Source of the DNA: Sapria himalayana
Lineage: Eukaryota; Streptophyta; Magnoliopsida; Malpighiales; Rafflesiaceae
DNA: 64,000 nucleotides
Direction: 5' to 3'
Assembly: GCA_029783825.1 (NCBI GenBank)
Contig: JAREIK010002441.1
Location: forward strand, 22,612 to 86,611
Under the pieces are notes generated by a model. It was not told where the DNA came from. It saw only the letters and a list, made by a program, of their open reading frames with translations, and did no database searches. The position numbers were made by a program, and so were the translations under genes. This document shows positions 24,426 through 36,539 of the stretch, in pieces. How positions within the stretch are numbered: position 1 is the stretch's first letter; every line of letters begins with the position of its first letter.

Positions 24426-25794
24426 AAATACTTAAAGCTCGTGTACTACTCTTTATAACTTTCTATAGCTAAAATTTTTGGGATTGGAAATATCACTATG
24501 GCTTTTTCCTTTGATTTGTGACCTCAAGTGTCAATATACAAGACTAAAATTTTCAGCATTGATTAAAACATTTTATACATTTGAATACGATTCATTTACA
24601 CCTTTTTGGGTATTGTGAGCTTGCATGCATAACTCATTTAATATAAAAAGAAAGAAATGATACTTTTCATATCCATTAGGATATAAAAAAAGGCTTAGAA
24701 ATACCAATAAAATAAATTTTTTGATTCTTGATTTAAAGAGAGCCCATACTTCTTGCCCTGCTCAAACCGCCCTTGGGCTAGTTTGTTTAATAGGCTACAA
24801 GGTGGTTATTTTTTTAGAGGTGAACTATGTTTTAAAAAAAGTACTTTGAGTGTGTGCATGTGAGATATTTTATAACAAATTACAAAAATCAATATAAATA
24901 GCATCCTCAACAACTATTTATTTCAACACATAGGGGTACAACTTTGTTTTAGTCTGTTAGCGTACATGAGTCAAATTACCTTTGATAGCCCAGTGATTCA
25001 ACATCAAATATGATGAGACATAATAGAGATAAAGTAAAAGCTCCTATTATTTTGATTAGAGCATTAGCAATCATTCTAGAGTTCAGAGAGGAACAAAATA
25101 AATTATTTTAATTATTCGTTATAATTTTAATTATTATTTTAATTATTTAGCAGTTTATTTTTATAAAAATATTAATTACAAAATAAATTATTAGTGAGAC
25201 AGATCTAATTTAAATTAAACCGGTATATCCTAAATAATAAAGAATGAATCTCATTTTTTTTTCATTTTCATTTTAATTTTAAATATTCAAATTTAATTAT
25301 TTATTTGTTTATTTTTATATAAATATTAATTACAAAATAAATTATGAGTTACACAAATATAATTTATATTAATTATTTTTCATCAAAATAATATAGAAAA
25401 ACTTTTTAAAAGAAACAAAAATTTCAAAACAAAAATTTCAAAACAAAAATTTAATATATAGTAATATATTTTGCTTTGCTTCTGAATCATTTTAGGTTTT
25501 GTAATTATATTATAATTGATATCTATCTTATTAATAATAGATTATTAATTTATTTTTTGATCATTATTAGAATATTTATCAATAAAATAGTTTATATTGA
25601 ATTTATATGATATATAAATATAATGATTTTTATAACTAAATATTAAATTCACTTTTGAAAAAAATTTAAAAATTATTATATTTTCTAAGGTTATAACCTT
25701 TGAAAAAATCAAAAAATAATAAAAATAAATTTTTTGTTTTTTGTTTTTTTAAATAAAACCTATAAACTAATAAATGCATACGTAGTTAAATAAG

Positions 25795-25815
25795 TAAACT
25801 TCTAGACCATGTAAT
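25795..25815 (+). repeat. Source of 21-bp filler duplication
   Basis: The 21 bases beginning TAAACTTCTAGACC here are repeated exactly at 25,857-25,877, directly before the LINE-derived DNA. This looks like templated filler at the insertion junction. Confidence 0.85.
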
Positions 25816-25856
25816 GCCTAAATATAGTAACCATTAAACTGATACATAATACATAA

Positions 25857-25877
25857 TAAACTTCTAGACCATGTAAT
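25857..25877 (+). repeat. 21-bp filler copy at LINE 5' junction
   Basis: This is an exact copy of 25,795-25,815 placed 62 bp downstream, immediately before the LINE sequence. The undisturbed satellite has no second copy. Confidence 0.85.
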
Positions 25878-25879
25878 TC

Positions 25880-26143
25880 GTACTAGTGGACCTAGTACAG
25901 GGAAAGATATATTTATGGCAATTTGAAGAATAGATTGATAATATTAGAAGCATTCTAAGAGAAATAAAAGGAGAAATTAAGCATATTTATAGGGAAGCGA
26001 ACATGATTGCAGATAGATTAGCGGAAGAATGAATGAGAAAAGGATCACAAGAATTTAGAGGGGAGAATATAGCTGGAAAATTCAAAGGACTAATAAGATT
26101 AGATAAAATTGCATTTCTGTATATTAGGCTTCAAAAAACATGA
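25880..26143 (+). pseudogene. LINE ORF2 RNase H domain fragment
   Basis: One frame reads VLVDLVQG, then a stop after LWQFEE, then IDNIRSILREIKGEIKHIYREANMIADRLAEE followed by a stop, and finally LIRLDKIAFLYIRL before TGA. The H-x-x-REAN-x-x-AD-x-LA signature is the end of the RNase H-like domain found in plant LINE ORF2 proteins and related host-annotated reverse transcriptase-like proteins. Only about the last 85 residues remain. Two in-frame stops and the missing reverse transcriptase make it non-functional. Confidence 0.82.
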
Positions 26144-26157
26144 ATTAATTGAAAAAA

Positions 26158-26173
26158 GGGGGGGAGGGGGGGG
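26158..26173 (+). repeat. G-run (G7-A-G8)
   Basis: Sixteen bases, fifteen of them G, lie just after the LINE reading frame. Its length is likely unstable, and it may form a G-quadruplex. Confidence 0.85.
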
Positions 26174-26182
26174 CTTTTGTTT

Positions 26183-26505
26183 AAGCCCGATAAATGGCTG
26201 AGTAAGCCCTATAAAGGGCTGAAAATTATTAATCTAATAATTGTTGTTAGTGTTTGTCTTTTTTTATAGTTGGCAGGAGATAAGAGTAGAAAGAAATAGC
26301 TTCTCGGCTCCGAGGGAAGCCGGATAAGAAGAGATTTTGTAATTTATTGTTGGTAGGTTTGGCTTTGGTTGGATTTTTTCAGGTTAAGTTAAGCTACAGC
26401 AAGGCTTTTGCAAAGGTTAACCAAAAGGAAAGCAGGCTGGACAAAGCTAGAGAGGGAAGGAAATGATTGGTTGGAGGAGCTGGCTTGGAGGCAGTGTTTT
26501 AGAAC
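26183..26505 (+). repeat. LINE 3'-UTR direct repeat, copy 1
   Basis: The copy begins AAGCCCGATAAATGGCTGAG and includes GGAAAGCAGGCTGGACAAAG. It is repeated 628 bp downstream with scattered substitutions. Confidence 0.88.
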
Positions 26506-26689
26506 TATCGTTTTTCATTGGAATCTGTTATGTGCAATAATGTCAGCTACGACTGTAATAACTATCTCGTAGTTAGTGCAGTTACGGATGCACAAGTGCA
26601 TTGATTAGCCAAGAGACTGTTATCAGAGTCAGTGCTGAGTCTATCTCATGGGAGTTGGCACTCAGTCGCATTCAATTCTGATTTTTAAT

Positions 26690-26734
26690 CTTGAGTCAAT
26701 ACCGACTCAAGCCTTGAGTCATTGCCGACTCAAG
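26690..26734 (+). repeat. Two tandem 8-bp-stem hairpins in LINE 3' UTR
   Basis: CTTGAGTC and GACTCAAG form perfect 8-bp stems around the 6-nt loops AATACC (26,690-26,711) and ATTGCC (26,713-26,734). A third CTTGAGT follows. The repeat period is 23 bp. They lie in the spacer between the two direct-repeat copies. Confidence 0.85.
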
Positions 26735-26810
26735 TCTTGAGTAAGTATGGAAGCCAGCATGCATGAAGATGGGAGTACCCATAAAAGAGCACGATCGGCC
26801 AAGAGATTAC

Positions 26811-27140
26811 AAGCCCGATAAAGGGCTGAGTAAGCCCTAGAAAGGGCTGGAAATTACTAACTAATGAATTATTTTTAGTGTTTGTCAGTTTTTTCTTTTG
26901 CAGTCGGCAGGGGGATAAGAGAAGAAATAGTTAGTTTCCCGGTCCTGAGGGAAGTTGGATAAGGAGAGGGCTTGCAATTTTATTGCTTGGTAGGCTTCTT
27001 TTTGGTTGGATTTCTTTTCAGGTTAAGTCAAGCTGTAGCAAGGAGGTTCTCAGCATAGGTTAACTAAAAGGAAAGCAGGCTGGACAAAGCTAGAGAGGGA
27101 AGGAAATGGCTGGTTAAAGGAGCCGGCCTGGAGGCAGTGT
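26811..27140 (+). repeat. LINE 3'-UTR direct repeat, copy 2
   Basis: The copy begins AAGCCCGATAAAGGGCTGAG and ends near GGAGGCAGTGTGTTG. It matches copy 1 throughout, with small indels. Confidence 0.88.
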
Positions 27141-28649
27141 GTTGAATTATTTCTTACGCATTGATTCGGCCAAGAGACTATTTTTACTTACATATTGTTG
27201 AATTAATTCTTACGCATTTTTCTTCTATCAAAAGACTGTTATTGATCGGCCAAGAGTCTGTTAGTAGAAGAATATGAAATTTACATTTTAATCTAGTATT
27301 CTAGATTAGGTTTAAAGTGGGTGTAAAAGGGATAAGGGTAGAACTAGTTTGTAAAAATGGTATTCCTCCACCAAAAGAGAGGGTAACAATTAATAATAAA
27401 ACAACCTTTTAAAAAAAATAATAATAATAATAAATATAATTTTTATTTCTATTTATTATAATTTTAAATATTCATTTTAATTATTTATTAGTTTGTTTTT
27501 ATAAAAATATTTATTACAAAATAAATTATGAGTGTGACAACTATAATTTAAATAATTTATTTTTAATGAAATAATATAAATACGCATATAAAAGAAGTAA
27601 AAATTTAAAAATCTAAAATTATTATTCCGTAATATATTTTATTTTAATTTTGAATCAATTTGTGTTTTCTAAATATTTTTTAATTAATATCTATCTTTTT
27701 ATTAATAGTTTATTAATTTAATTTTTGACATTATTATAATATCTATCAATAAAATTGTTTATATTATATTTATATCATATATAGTTATTAATATTATTAT
27801 AACTAAAATATTATATTTACATTAAAAAAAATTATATATTATTATATTTTCAAATGTTATAACCTATGAAAATGATAAAAAATTATAAATTTTTTTTATT
27901 ATTTTATTGTTTAAATAAAACCTATAAACCACTAAATGCCTAAAAACATAAATCGCTAAATTTTTAAATGACAAAACATCTAAATATTTAAACTATTAAA
28001 CTTGTATACATTAATAATAAATCATAAATTTTATTTTAATTTTTATTCAGTATAATTTAAAATTTTATTTTAATTATTTATCAGTTTATTTTTATATAAA
28101 TATTAATTACAAAATAAATTATTAGTGAGACAAATATAATTAAAATTAAACTGGTATACCCTAAATAATAATTAATAAATCTCATTTTATTTTCATTATA
28201 ATTTTAAATATTAATTTTATTTTTTATTTGTTTATTTTTATATAAATATTAATTACAAAAATAAATTATGAGTTACACAAATATAATTTATATAAATTAT
28301 TTTTAATCAAAAAATAAAGATAAACTTTTTAAAATAAGAAAAAATTCAAAACAAAAAATTATTATATTGTAATATATTTTGTTTAGCTTATGAATTATTT
28401 TAGGTTTTGTGATTATATTTTAATTGATATCTATCTTTTTTTTAATAGATTATTTATTTATTATTTGATCATTATTAGAATATTTATCAATATAATTGGT
28501 TATATTGAATTTATATGATATATAAATATAATGATTATTATTACTAAATATTGTATTCACTTTTTAAAAAAATTTAAAAATTATTATATTTTCAAAGGTT
28601 ATAACCTTAAAAAATGAAAAAAAATAATAACAAAAAATTTTTTGTTTTT

Positions 28650-31600
28650 TAATTTTTTAAATAAAACCTATAGATCATTAAATGCTTACTTACTTAAATT
28701 AGTAAGCTAATAAATCTCGAAACCCATAAATACATAAACCTTTTAACAGCTATATACTACTTAATAAATAAATAATCTCATTTTTATTTCTATTTATTAT
28801 AATTTTAAATATTCATTTTAATTATTTAGAGTTTAATTTTTTATAAAAATTAATTGCAAAATAAATTTTGAGTGAGACAAATATTATTTAAATAATTTAT
28901 CTTAATAAAAAAAATATAAGCTTATAAAAAGAAAGAAAATTTTAAAAATTAAATATTATTATTTAGTAATATATTTTGATTTGATTATGAATCAATTTTT
29001 GTTATGTAAATATATTTTAATTAAATATTTATATTATTAATAATAGTTTATTAATTTAACTTTTGATCATTATTATAATATCTATCATTAAAATTATTTA
29101 TATTGAATTTATATGATATATAATTAGTAAGATTAATATAATTATACATTGTATTAACATTTCAAAAAATTATAAAAATTATTTTATTTTCAAAGGTTAT
29201 AACCTTTGAAAATCTGAAAAAATAAAAATAAGAGTTTTAAATTTTTATTATATAAATAAAACCTATAAACCACTAAATGCCTAAAAACATAAATTGATAA
29301 ACTACTAAACGACAAAACCCCTAAATAATCAAACCATTAACCCGGTATACCATATATAATAAATCATAAATTTCATTATAATTTGTATTCATTATAATTT
29401 TAAATATTCATTTTAATTATTTATTAGTTTATTTTTTATAGAAATATAAATCACAAAATAAATAATGAGTGAGACAAATATAATTTTAATAATTTTTTTT
29501 AATCAAAAAAAAACTTATATAAAGAAGAAACAATTTAAAAACAAAAAATTATTATTTAGTAATATATTTTACTTTGACTTTGAATCATTATATATAGGTT
29601 TTGCAATTATATTTTAATTGTGATCGATCCTATTAATAATAGTTTATTAATTTATTTTTTGATCATTTTTATAATATAGAACAATAAAATTACTTATATT
29701 CAATTAAAATGTCTTATAATTATTAAGTTATTTTAACTAAATATTATATTTACATTTGAAAAAAATTTAAAAATTATTATAATTTCAAAGGTTATAACCT
29801 TCAAAATGATAAAAAATCACAAAAATAATTTTTTATTATTTTATTATTTAAATAAAACTTATAAACCACTAAATGCCTAAACATTTAAATCTCTAGGCAC
29901 ATAAATCCCAAAACCCCCTAAATACTTAAACCATTAAACCTATATAACATTAATAATAAATAAAAAATATCAATTTTATTTGTATTCATTATAATTATAA
30001 ATATCCATTTTAATTATTTTTTAGTTTATTTTTATAAAAATATTAATTACAAAATAAATAATGAGTGAGACAGATATAATTTAAATAAATTATTTTTTAT
30101 GAAAAAAAAATATAAGCTTATAAAAATAAACAAAATTTCAAAAATTTAAAATTTTATTTAGTAATATAATTTACTTTGATTTTGAATTATTTTGGGTTCT
30201 ACAAATATATTTTAATTAATATCTCTTATTAATAATAGTTTATTAAGTTATTTTTTGATCATTATTATAATATATATTAATACATTTTTTTATATTGAAT
30301 CTACAACATATATAATTATTAAGATTATTATAACTAAGTATTGTATTCATATTTTCGAACTATTAAAAAATTATTATATTTTCAAAGGTCATAACCTTTG
30401 AAAATCACGAAAATTCATAAAAATAAATTTTTTGTTATTTCATTGATTAAATAAAACCTATAAACACGAAAATGTGTAAACATATAAATCAATAAACTCA
30501 TTAACCCAAAAACCACAAAAAAACTTAAACAATTAAATATTTATAGCCTAAATAGTAAATCATAAATCTCATTTTTATTAGTATTCATTATAATTTTAAA
30601 TATACATTTTAATTATTTATTAGTTTAATTTTATAGAAATTTAAATTATAAAATAAATTATTAGTGAAAAAAATATAATTTAAATATTTTATTTTTAATC
30701 AAACAATATATAGGCTTATAAATGGATACAAAAATTTAAAAATTTAAAATTAATATTTCATATAATATTTCACTCTGATTTTGAATCATTTTAGGTTTTG
30801 AAAATATATTTTAAACAATATTTATCTTATTAATAATTGTTTGTTACTTTTTTATGATCATTATTATAATATATATCAATAAAATAGTTTGTATTGAATT
30901 TATATGATATATAATTATTATGATTATTATAACTTCATATTAAATTCGTTTTCCAAAAAAAATTATTAATTATTATATTTTCAAAGGTTATAACATTCAA
31001 AAATGAGAAAAAATAACAAAAAATTTTTTTTGTTATTTTATTTTATATAAAACCTATAAACCACTAAATGACTAAATTCAAAAATGACTAAACTCCTAAA
31101 CCGCGAAGCCCATAAATACTTAAAACATTAAATTATTATAGTCCAAATACTAAATCATAAATCTAATTTTAATTAGTATTCATTATAATTTTAAATATCA
31201 TTTTAATTATTTATCAGTTTATTTTTCTAGAAATATTAATTACAAAATAAATTATTAGTACGACATATATAGTTTAAATAATTTATTTTTCATTAAAATA
31301 ATGCTTATAAAAAAAGGCAAATTTTTAAAAATGAATAATTATTATTTAGTAATATATCTTATTTTGATTTTGAATCATTTTTAAATTTACAATTATATTT
31401 TAATTTATATCATTCTTATAAATACAAGTTTATTAATTTATTTATTGATCATTATTATAAAATCTATCAATAAAATTATTTATTTTGAGTTTACATTATA
31501 TATAATTATTAAGACTATTATAACTAAATATAATATTCACATTTAAAAAAAATTAAATATTATTATATTTACAAAGGTTACAACCTTCAATAATTAAAAA

Positions 31601-33500
31601 AATTAAAAAAATTAAATTTTTTGTTTTTTAATTCTTTAGATAATAACTACAAATCACTATAGGTCTAAATACTTAAATCACAAAACTCCTAAACCAAAAA
31701 ACACCTAAATACTTAAACCATTAAACTGGTATATCTTGAATAATAAATAATAAATCTCAATTTTATTTGTATTCATTATAATTTTAAATAATTATTTTAA
31801 TTATTTATTAGTTTATTCTTATAGAATTATAAATTACAAAATAAATTATGAGTAAGACAAATTAATTTTAAATAATTTATTTATAATAACAAAAATATAA
31901 AGTTATAAAAAAAGCAAAACATCAAAAAAATTATTATTAAGTAATATATTTTACTTTGATTTTGAATACAGTTAGATTTTGCAAATATATTTTAAATAAT
32001 ATCTATCTTATTAATAATAATTTAATAAATTTTTTTTGATCATTATTATAATATCTAGAAATGTAATAATTTATATTGAATTTAAATGACTTATAATTAT
32101 AAAGATTATTATAACTAAATTTTATATTCACATTTGAAAAAAATTTAAAAATTAATATATTTTCAAAGGTTATAACCTTCAAAAATTAATAAAATAATAA
32201 AAATAATTTTTTTGTTATATCATTGTTTAAATAAAACTTATAAACAACTAAATACCTTAACACTTAAACCTCTAAACTCCTAAACACAAAAGCCCATAAA
32301 TACTTAAACCTTTAATCTCGTAAACCTTAAATATAATTTAAATAATTTATTAAAATATTAATAACAAAATAAATTATGAGTGATACAATTATAATTTAAA
32401 TAATTTATTTTTCATCAAAAAAAAATATAAGTTATAAAAAGAAGCAAAAACTAAAAAAAAAATTATTATTTACTAATAAATTTTACTTGGATTTTGAATA
32501 TTTTTGGTTTTGCAATTATATTTTAATTTATATCTATCATATTAATAATAGCATATTAATTTAGTTTTTAATAATTGATATCATATCTATCAATAAAATT
32601 GTTTATATTTAGTTTATATTATATATAGTTATAATGATTATTATTACTAAATATTGTATTCATATTTTAAAAAATATTGAAAATGTGAAAAAATATCAAA
32701 AATAATTTTTTTGTTATTTCATTGTTTAAATAAAGGCTATAAACCACTAAAAGCCTAAAAATATAAATCGCTAAACTCATAAACAAAAAAACCTCTAAAT
32801 ACTTAAAATATTAAACTGTTATACATTAATAATAATTCATTAATCTCATTTTAATTTTTATTCAATATTATTTTAAATTTTTATTTTAATTATTTATCTG
32901 TTTATTTTTATTGAAATATTACTTACAAAATAAATTATTTGTGAGATGGATATAATTTAAATTAAACTGGTATACCCTAAATAATAAAGAATAAATCTCA
33001 TTTTTTTCATTATAATTTTAAATATTCATTTTAATTATTTATTTGTTTATTTTTATATAAATATTAATTAAAAAATAAATTATGAGTTAGACAAATATAA
33101 TCTATGTAAATTATTTTTCATCAAAAAAATATAGATAAACATATTTATTGAAAAGAATATATATATTATATAGTAATATAATTTGTTTTGCTTCTCAATC
33201 ATTATAGGTTTTGTAATTATATTTTAATTGATATCAATCTTATTAAAAATAGATTATTAATTTATTTTTTGATCATTATTAGAATATTTATCAATAATAT
33301 TGTTTATATTGAATTTATATGATATATAAATATAATGATTTTTATAACTAAATATTGAATTCACATTTGAAAAAAATATAAAAATTATTATATTTTCAAA
33401 GGTTATAACCTTAGAAAATATAAAAAAATAATAAAAATAAATATTTTGTTATTTTAATTTTTAAATAAAACCTATAAACAACTAAATGCATACACAATTA
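28650..33500 (-). repeat. Higher-order satellite block, copy A
   Basis: Successive units match 36,540-41,440 in the same order at an offset of about 7.9 kb. Private variants are shared, such as TATAGATCATTA followed by GCTTACTTACTTAAAT, CATATATAATAAATCATAAA, GAACTATTAAAAAATT, and ATAAACACGAAAATGTGT. Confidence 0.78.
28669..28748. repeat. Octamer sub-array, divergent example
   Basis: The sequence still divides into 8-bp blocks: TATAGATC, ATTAAATG, CTTACTTA, CTTAAATT, AGTAAGCT, AATAAATC, TCGAAACC, CATAAATA, CATAAACC, TTTTAACA. The 8-bp phase is kept even where the bases have diverged. Confidence 0.85.
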
Positions 33501-34139
33501 AATCAGTAAACTTCTAAAGCCCATAATGCCTAAATACATAAACCATTAAACCACTCTATACTACTTAATAATTAAGAAATCTAATTTTTATTTCTATTTA
33601 TTATAATTTTAAATATTCATTTTAATTATTTATTAGTTTATATTTATAGAAATATTAATTACAAAATAAATTATTAGTAAAACAAATATAATTTATATAA
33701 TTTATTTTTAATCAAAAAATATATATACGCTTATAAAAGAAGTAAAATTTAAAAATAAAAAATTATTATTCAGTAATATATTTTACTTTAATTTTGAATC
33801 AATTTGGGTTTTGTAAATATTTTTTAATGAATATCTATCTTATTATTAATAGTTTTTTAATTTAATTTTTGATCATTATTATAATAACTATCAATAAAAT
33901 TATTTATATTGAATTTATATGATATATGATTATTAAAAATATTATAACTAAATATTGTATTCACATTTCAGAAAATTTTAAATTTCAAAACCTATTAAAC
34001 TGGTATACTTTAATAATAAATCATAAATCTCTTTTTAATTTTTATTCAGTATAATTTTAAATTTTTATTTTAATTATTTATCACTTTATTTTTATAGAAA
34101 TATTAACTACAAAATAAATTATTAGTGAGAAGATATAAT

Positions 34140-36530
34140 TTAAATAATTTATATTTCATCAAAAAAAATATAATCTTATAAAAATAGACATAATTTTAAA
34201 AACAAAAATTTATTATTTAGTAAAATAATTTATTTTGATTTTGTATCATTTTAGATTATGCATTTATATTTTTGTTTATATCATTCTTTTTAATAATAGT
34301 TTATTAATTATTTATTAATCATTATTATAATATCTATTAATAAAATTATTTATATTGAGTTTACATTAAATATAATTATTAAGATTATTATAACTAAATA
34401 TTATATTCACATTTAAAAAAAATTATAATTATTATATTTTCAAAGGTTATAACCTTCAAAAATAAAAAAAAATAAAAAATTATATTTTTTGTTTTTTCAT
34501 TCATTAAATAAAAACTATAAATCACTAAAGGCATAAACACTTAAATCACTAAAGCCCAAAATACATAAATACCTAAACCATTAAAATTGTATATCCTGAA
34601 TAATAAATAATAAATCTCTATTTTATTTGTATTCATTATAATTTTAAATATTCATTTTAATTATTTTTTAGTTTATTTTTATAGAATTATAAATTACAAA
34701 ATATAATATGAGGAAGACAAATATAATTTAAATAATATACTTTTAAGAACACAAAATATAAACTTATAAAAAGAAGCAAAACATCAAAAACATTATTATT
34801 TAGTAATTTATTTTACTTTGATTTTGAATAAATTTAGGTTTAGCAAATATATTTTAAATAATATCTCTCATATTTATAATAGTTTATTAATTTATTTTTT
34901 GATCATTAATATAATATCTATCAATATAATTGTTTATATTGAATTTATATAATATATAATTATTAATATTATCAAAACTAAATATAGTATTCACATTTAA
35001 AAAAATTTAAAAATTGTTATATATTCAAAGGATATAACCTTAAAAATGAGAAAAAATAACAAAAAATGAATTTTGTGTTATATCATTGTTTAAATAAAAC
35101 TTATAAACCATTAAATATCTAAACACATAAATCTCTAAACTTTTAAACCCCAAACCCCTAAATACTTAAACCATTAAACTCGTAAACATTAAATATAATT
35201 TAAATAATTTATTGAAATATTAATTACAAAATAAATTATGAGTCATACAAATATAATTTAAATAATTTATTTTTTATCAAAAAAATATATAATCATATAA
35301 AATGAGTCAAAAACAAAAAACAAAAATTATTATTTAGTTATAAATTTACTTTGATTTTTAATCATTTTAGTTTTTGTAATTAAATTTTAATTTATATCTA
35401 TCATATTAATAATAGTATATTAATTTATTTTTTGATAATTGATATAATATCTATCAATAAAATTGTTTATATTGAGTTTATATTATATATTTTTATAATA
35501 ATTATTATTATTAAATTTTGTATTCACATTTTTAAAAAATTTTTAAATTATTATATTTTCAAAGATTATAACCTTTGAAAATTTGAAAAAATATCAAAAA
35601 TAATTTATTTGTTATTTCATTGTTTAAATAAAACCTATAAACCACTAAATGCCTAAATACTTAAATGAATAACTTCTAAATCTCGAAACCCCTAAATAGA
35701 TAATTTTTTTAATCAGATATATCCTAAATAATAAACAATAAATGTCATTTTTATTTTTTTCATTATAATTTTAAATATTCATTTTAATTATTTATTTGTT
35801 TATTTTTATATAAATATTAATTACAAAATAAAGAATGAGTTAGACAATTATAATTTATATAAATTATTTTTCATCAAAAAAAATATAGATAAACTTATTA
35901 AAAGAAAAAAAAATAAAAAATAAAAAATTATTTATAATAATATAATTTGCTTTTTTTCTGAATAATTATTGGTTTTGTAATTATATTTTAATTGATATCT
36001 ATCTTATTAATAATAGATTATTAATTTATTTTTTGATCATTATTAGAATATTTATCAATAAAATTATTTATATTGAATTTATATGATATTTAAATATAAT
36101 GATTATTATAACTTAATATTGAATTCACTTTTGAAAAAAATTTTAAAATTATCACATTTTCAAAGTTATAACCTTTGAAAATGTGAAAAAATAAAAAAAA
36201 ATATTATTTTTTGATATTTCATTGTTTAAATAAAACCTATAAACCACTAAATGACTAAACATTTAATTCAATAACTTTTAAATCTTTAAAACCCTAAATA
36301 ATAAATAATAATCCTTTTTAACCTGTATCCCTAAATAATAAATAATAAATCTCAATATTATTTTTTTCATTATAATTTTAAATATTCATTTTAATTATTT
36401 AATTGTTTATTTTTATATAAATATTAATTACAAAATAAATTATGAGTTTGACAAATATAATTTATATAAATTATTTTTCATCGAAAAATATAGACCTTAT
36501 AAAAAGAATAAAAAATTTAAAAACTAAAAT
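34140..36530 (-). repeat. Higher-order satellite block, copy B
   Basis: Units match 53,320-55,500 in order. Shared features include ATCATTCTT/ATCATTCTTTTT, AATTATAAATTACAAAATA with ATGAGGAA, AGCAAAACATCAAA, the fused unit near 35,185 (54,365 in the other copy), and GATATATCCTAAATAATAAA. Confidence 0.72.
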
Positions 36531-36539
36531 TTATTTTTT

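Larger units (their letters stand above)
22630..25095. repeat. Unidentified composite module, copy 1 (2.47 kb)
   Basis: This is a non-satellite insert of ordinary base composition, clearly homologous along its whole length to 47,467-49,940. It has three parts. Part one, to about 23,918, ends with AATAAA and a run of A. Part two is a short telomere-like tract at 23,921-23,998. Part three, 24,000-25,095, contains a degenerate tandem repeat of about 100 bp. I see no terminal inverted repeats, target duplication or recognisable protein. Short open frames on the minus strand (22,604-22,795 and 22,841-23,023) are only partly kept in the other copy, so I do not call a gene. It could be a transposon fragment, a captured transcript or an older chromosomal segment. 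Confidence 0.75.
25096..25877 (-). repeat. Short satellite block between module copy 1 and LINE
   Basis: This is a little over one reverse-orientation unit, with its palindrome near 25,690 and octamers at about 25,757-25,838. It ends with a 21-bp repeat of its own sequence at the LINE junction. Confidence 0.9.
25878..27430 (+). mobile_element. 5'-truncated LINE (non-LTR retrotransposon) 3' end
   Basis: The insert starts inside the C-terminal RNase H region of a plant LINE ORF2, continues through a long 3' untranslated region, and ends in an A-rich tail with AAT repeats (27,408-27,436). Severe 5' truncation is normal for LINEs. The untranslated region contains a direct duplication (26,183-26,505 and 26,811-27,140) and a pair of hairpins. 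No clear target-site duplication is visible. The left junction shows templated filler, and the right tail merges into the AT-rich satellite. Its base composition contrasts sharply with the satellite. Confidence 0.8.

Noticed and set aside
26158..26173. G-run as a promoter or regulatory G-quadruplex
   Set aside because: It lies after the stop of a dead LINE fragment with no gene downstream; a homopolymer expansion is enough to explain it.
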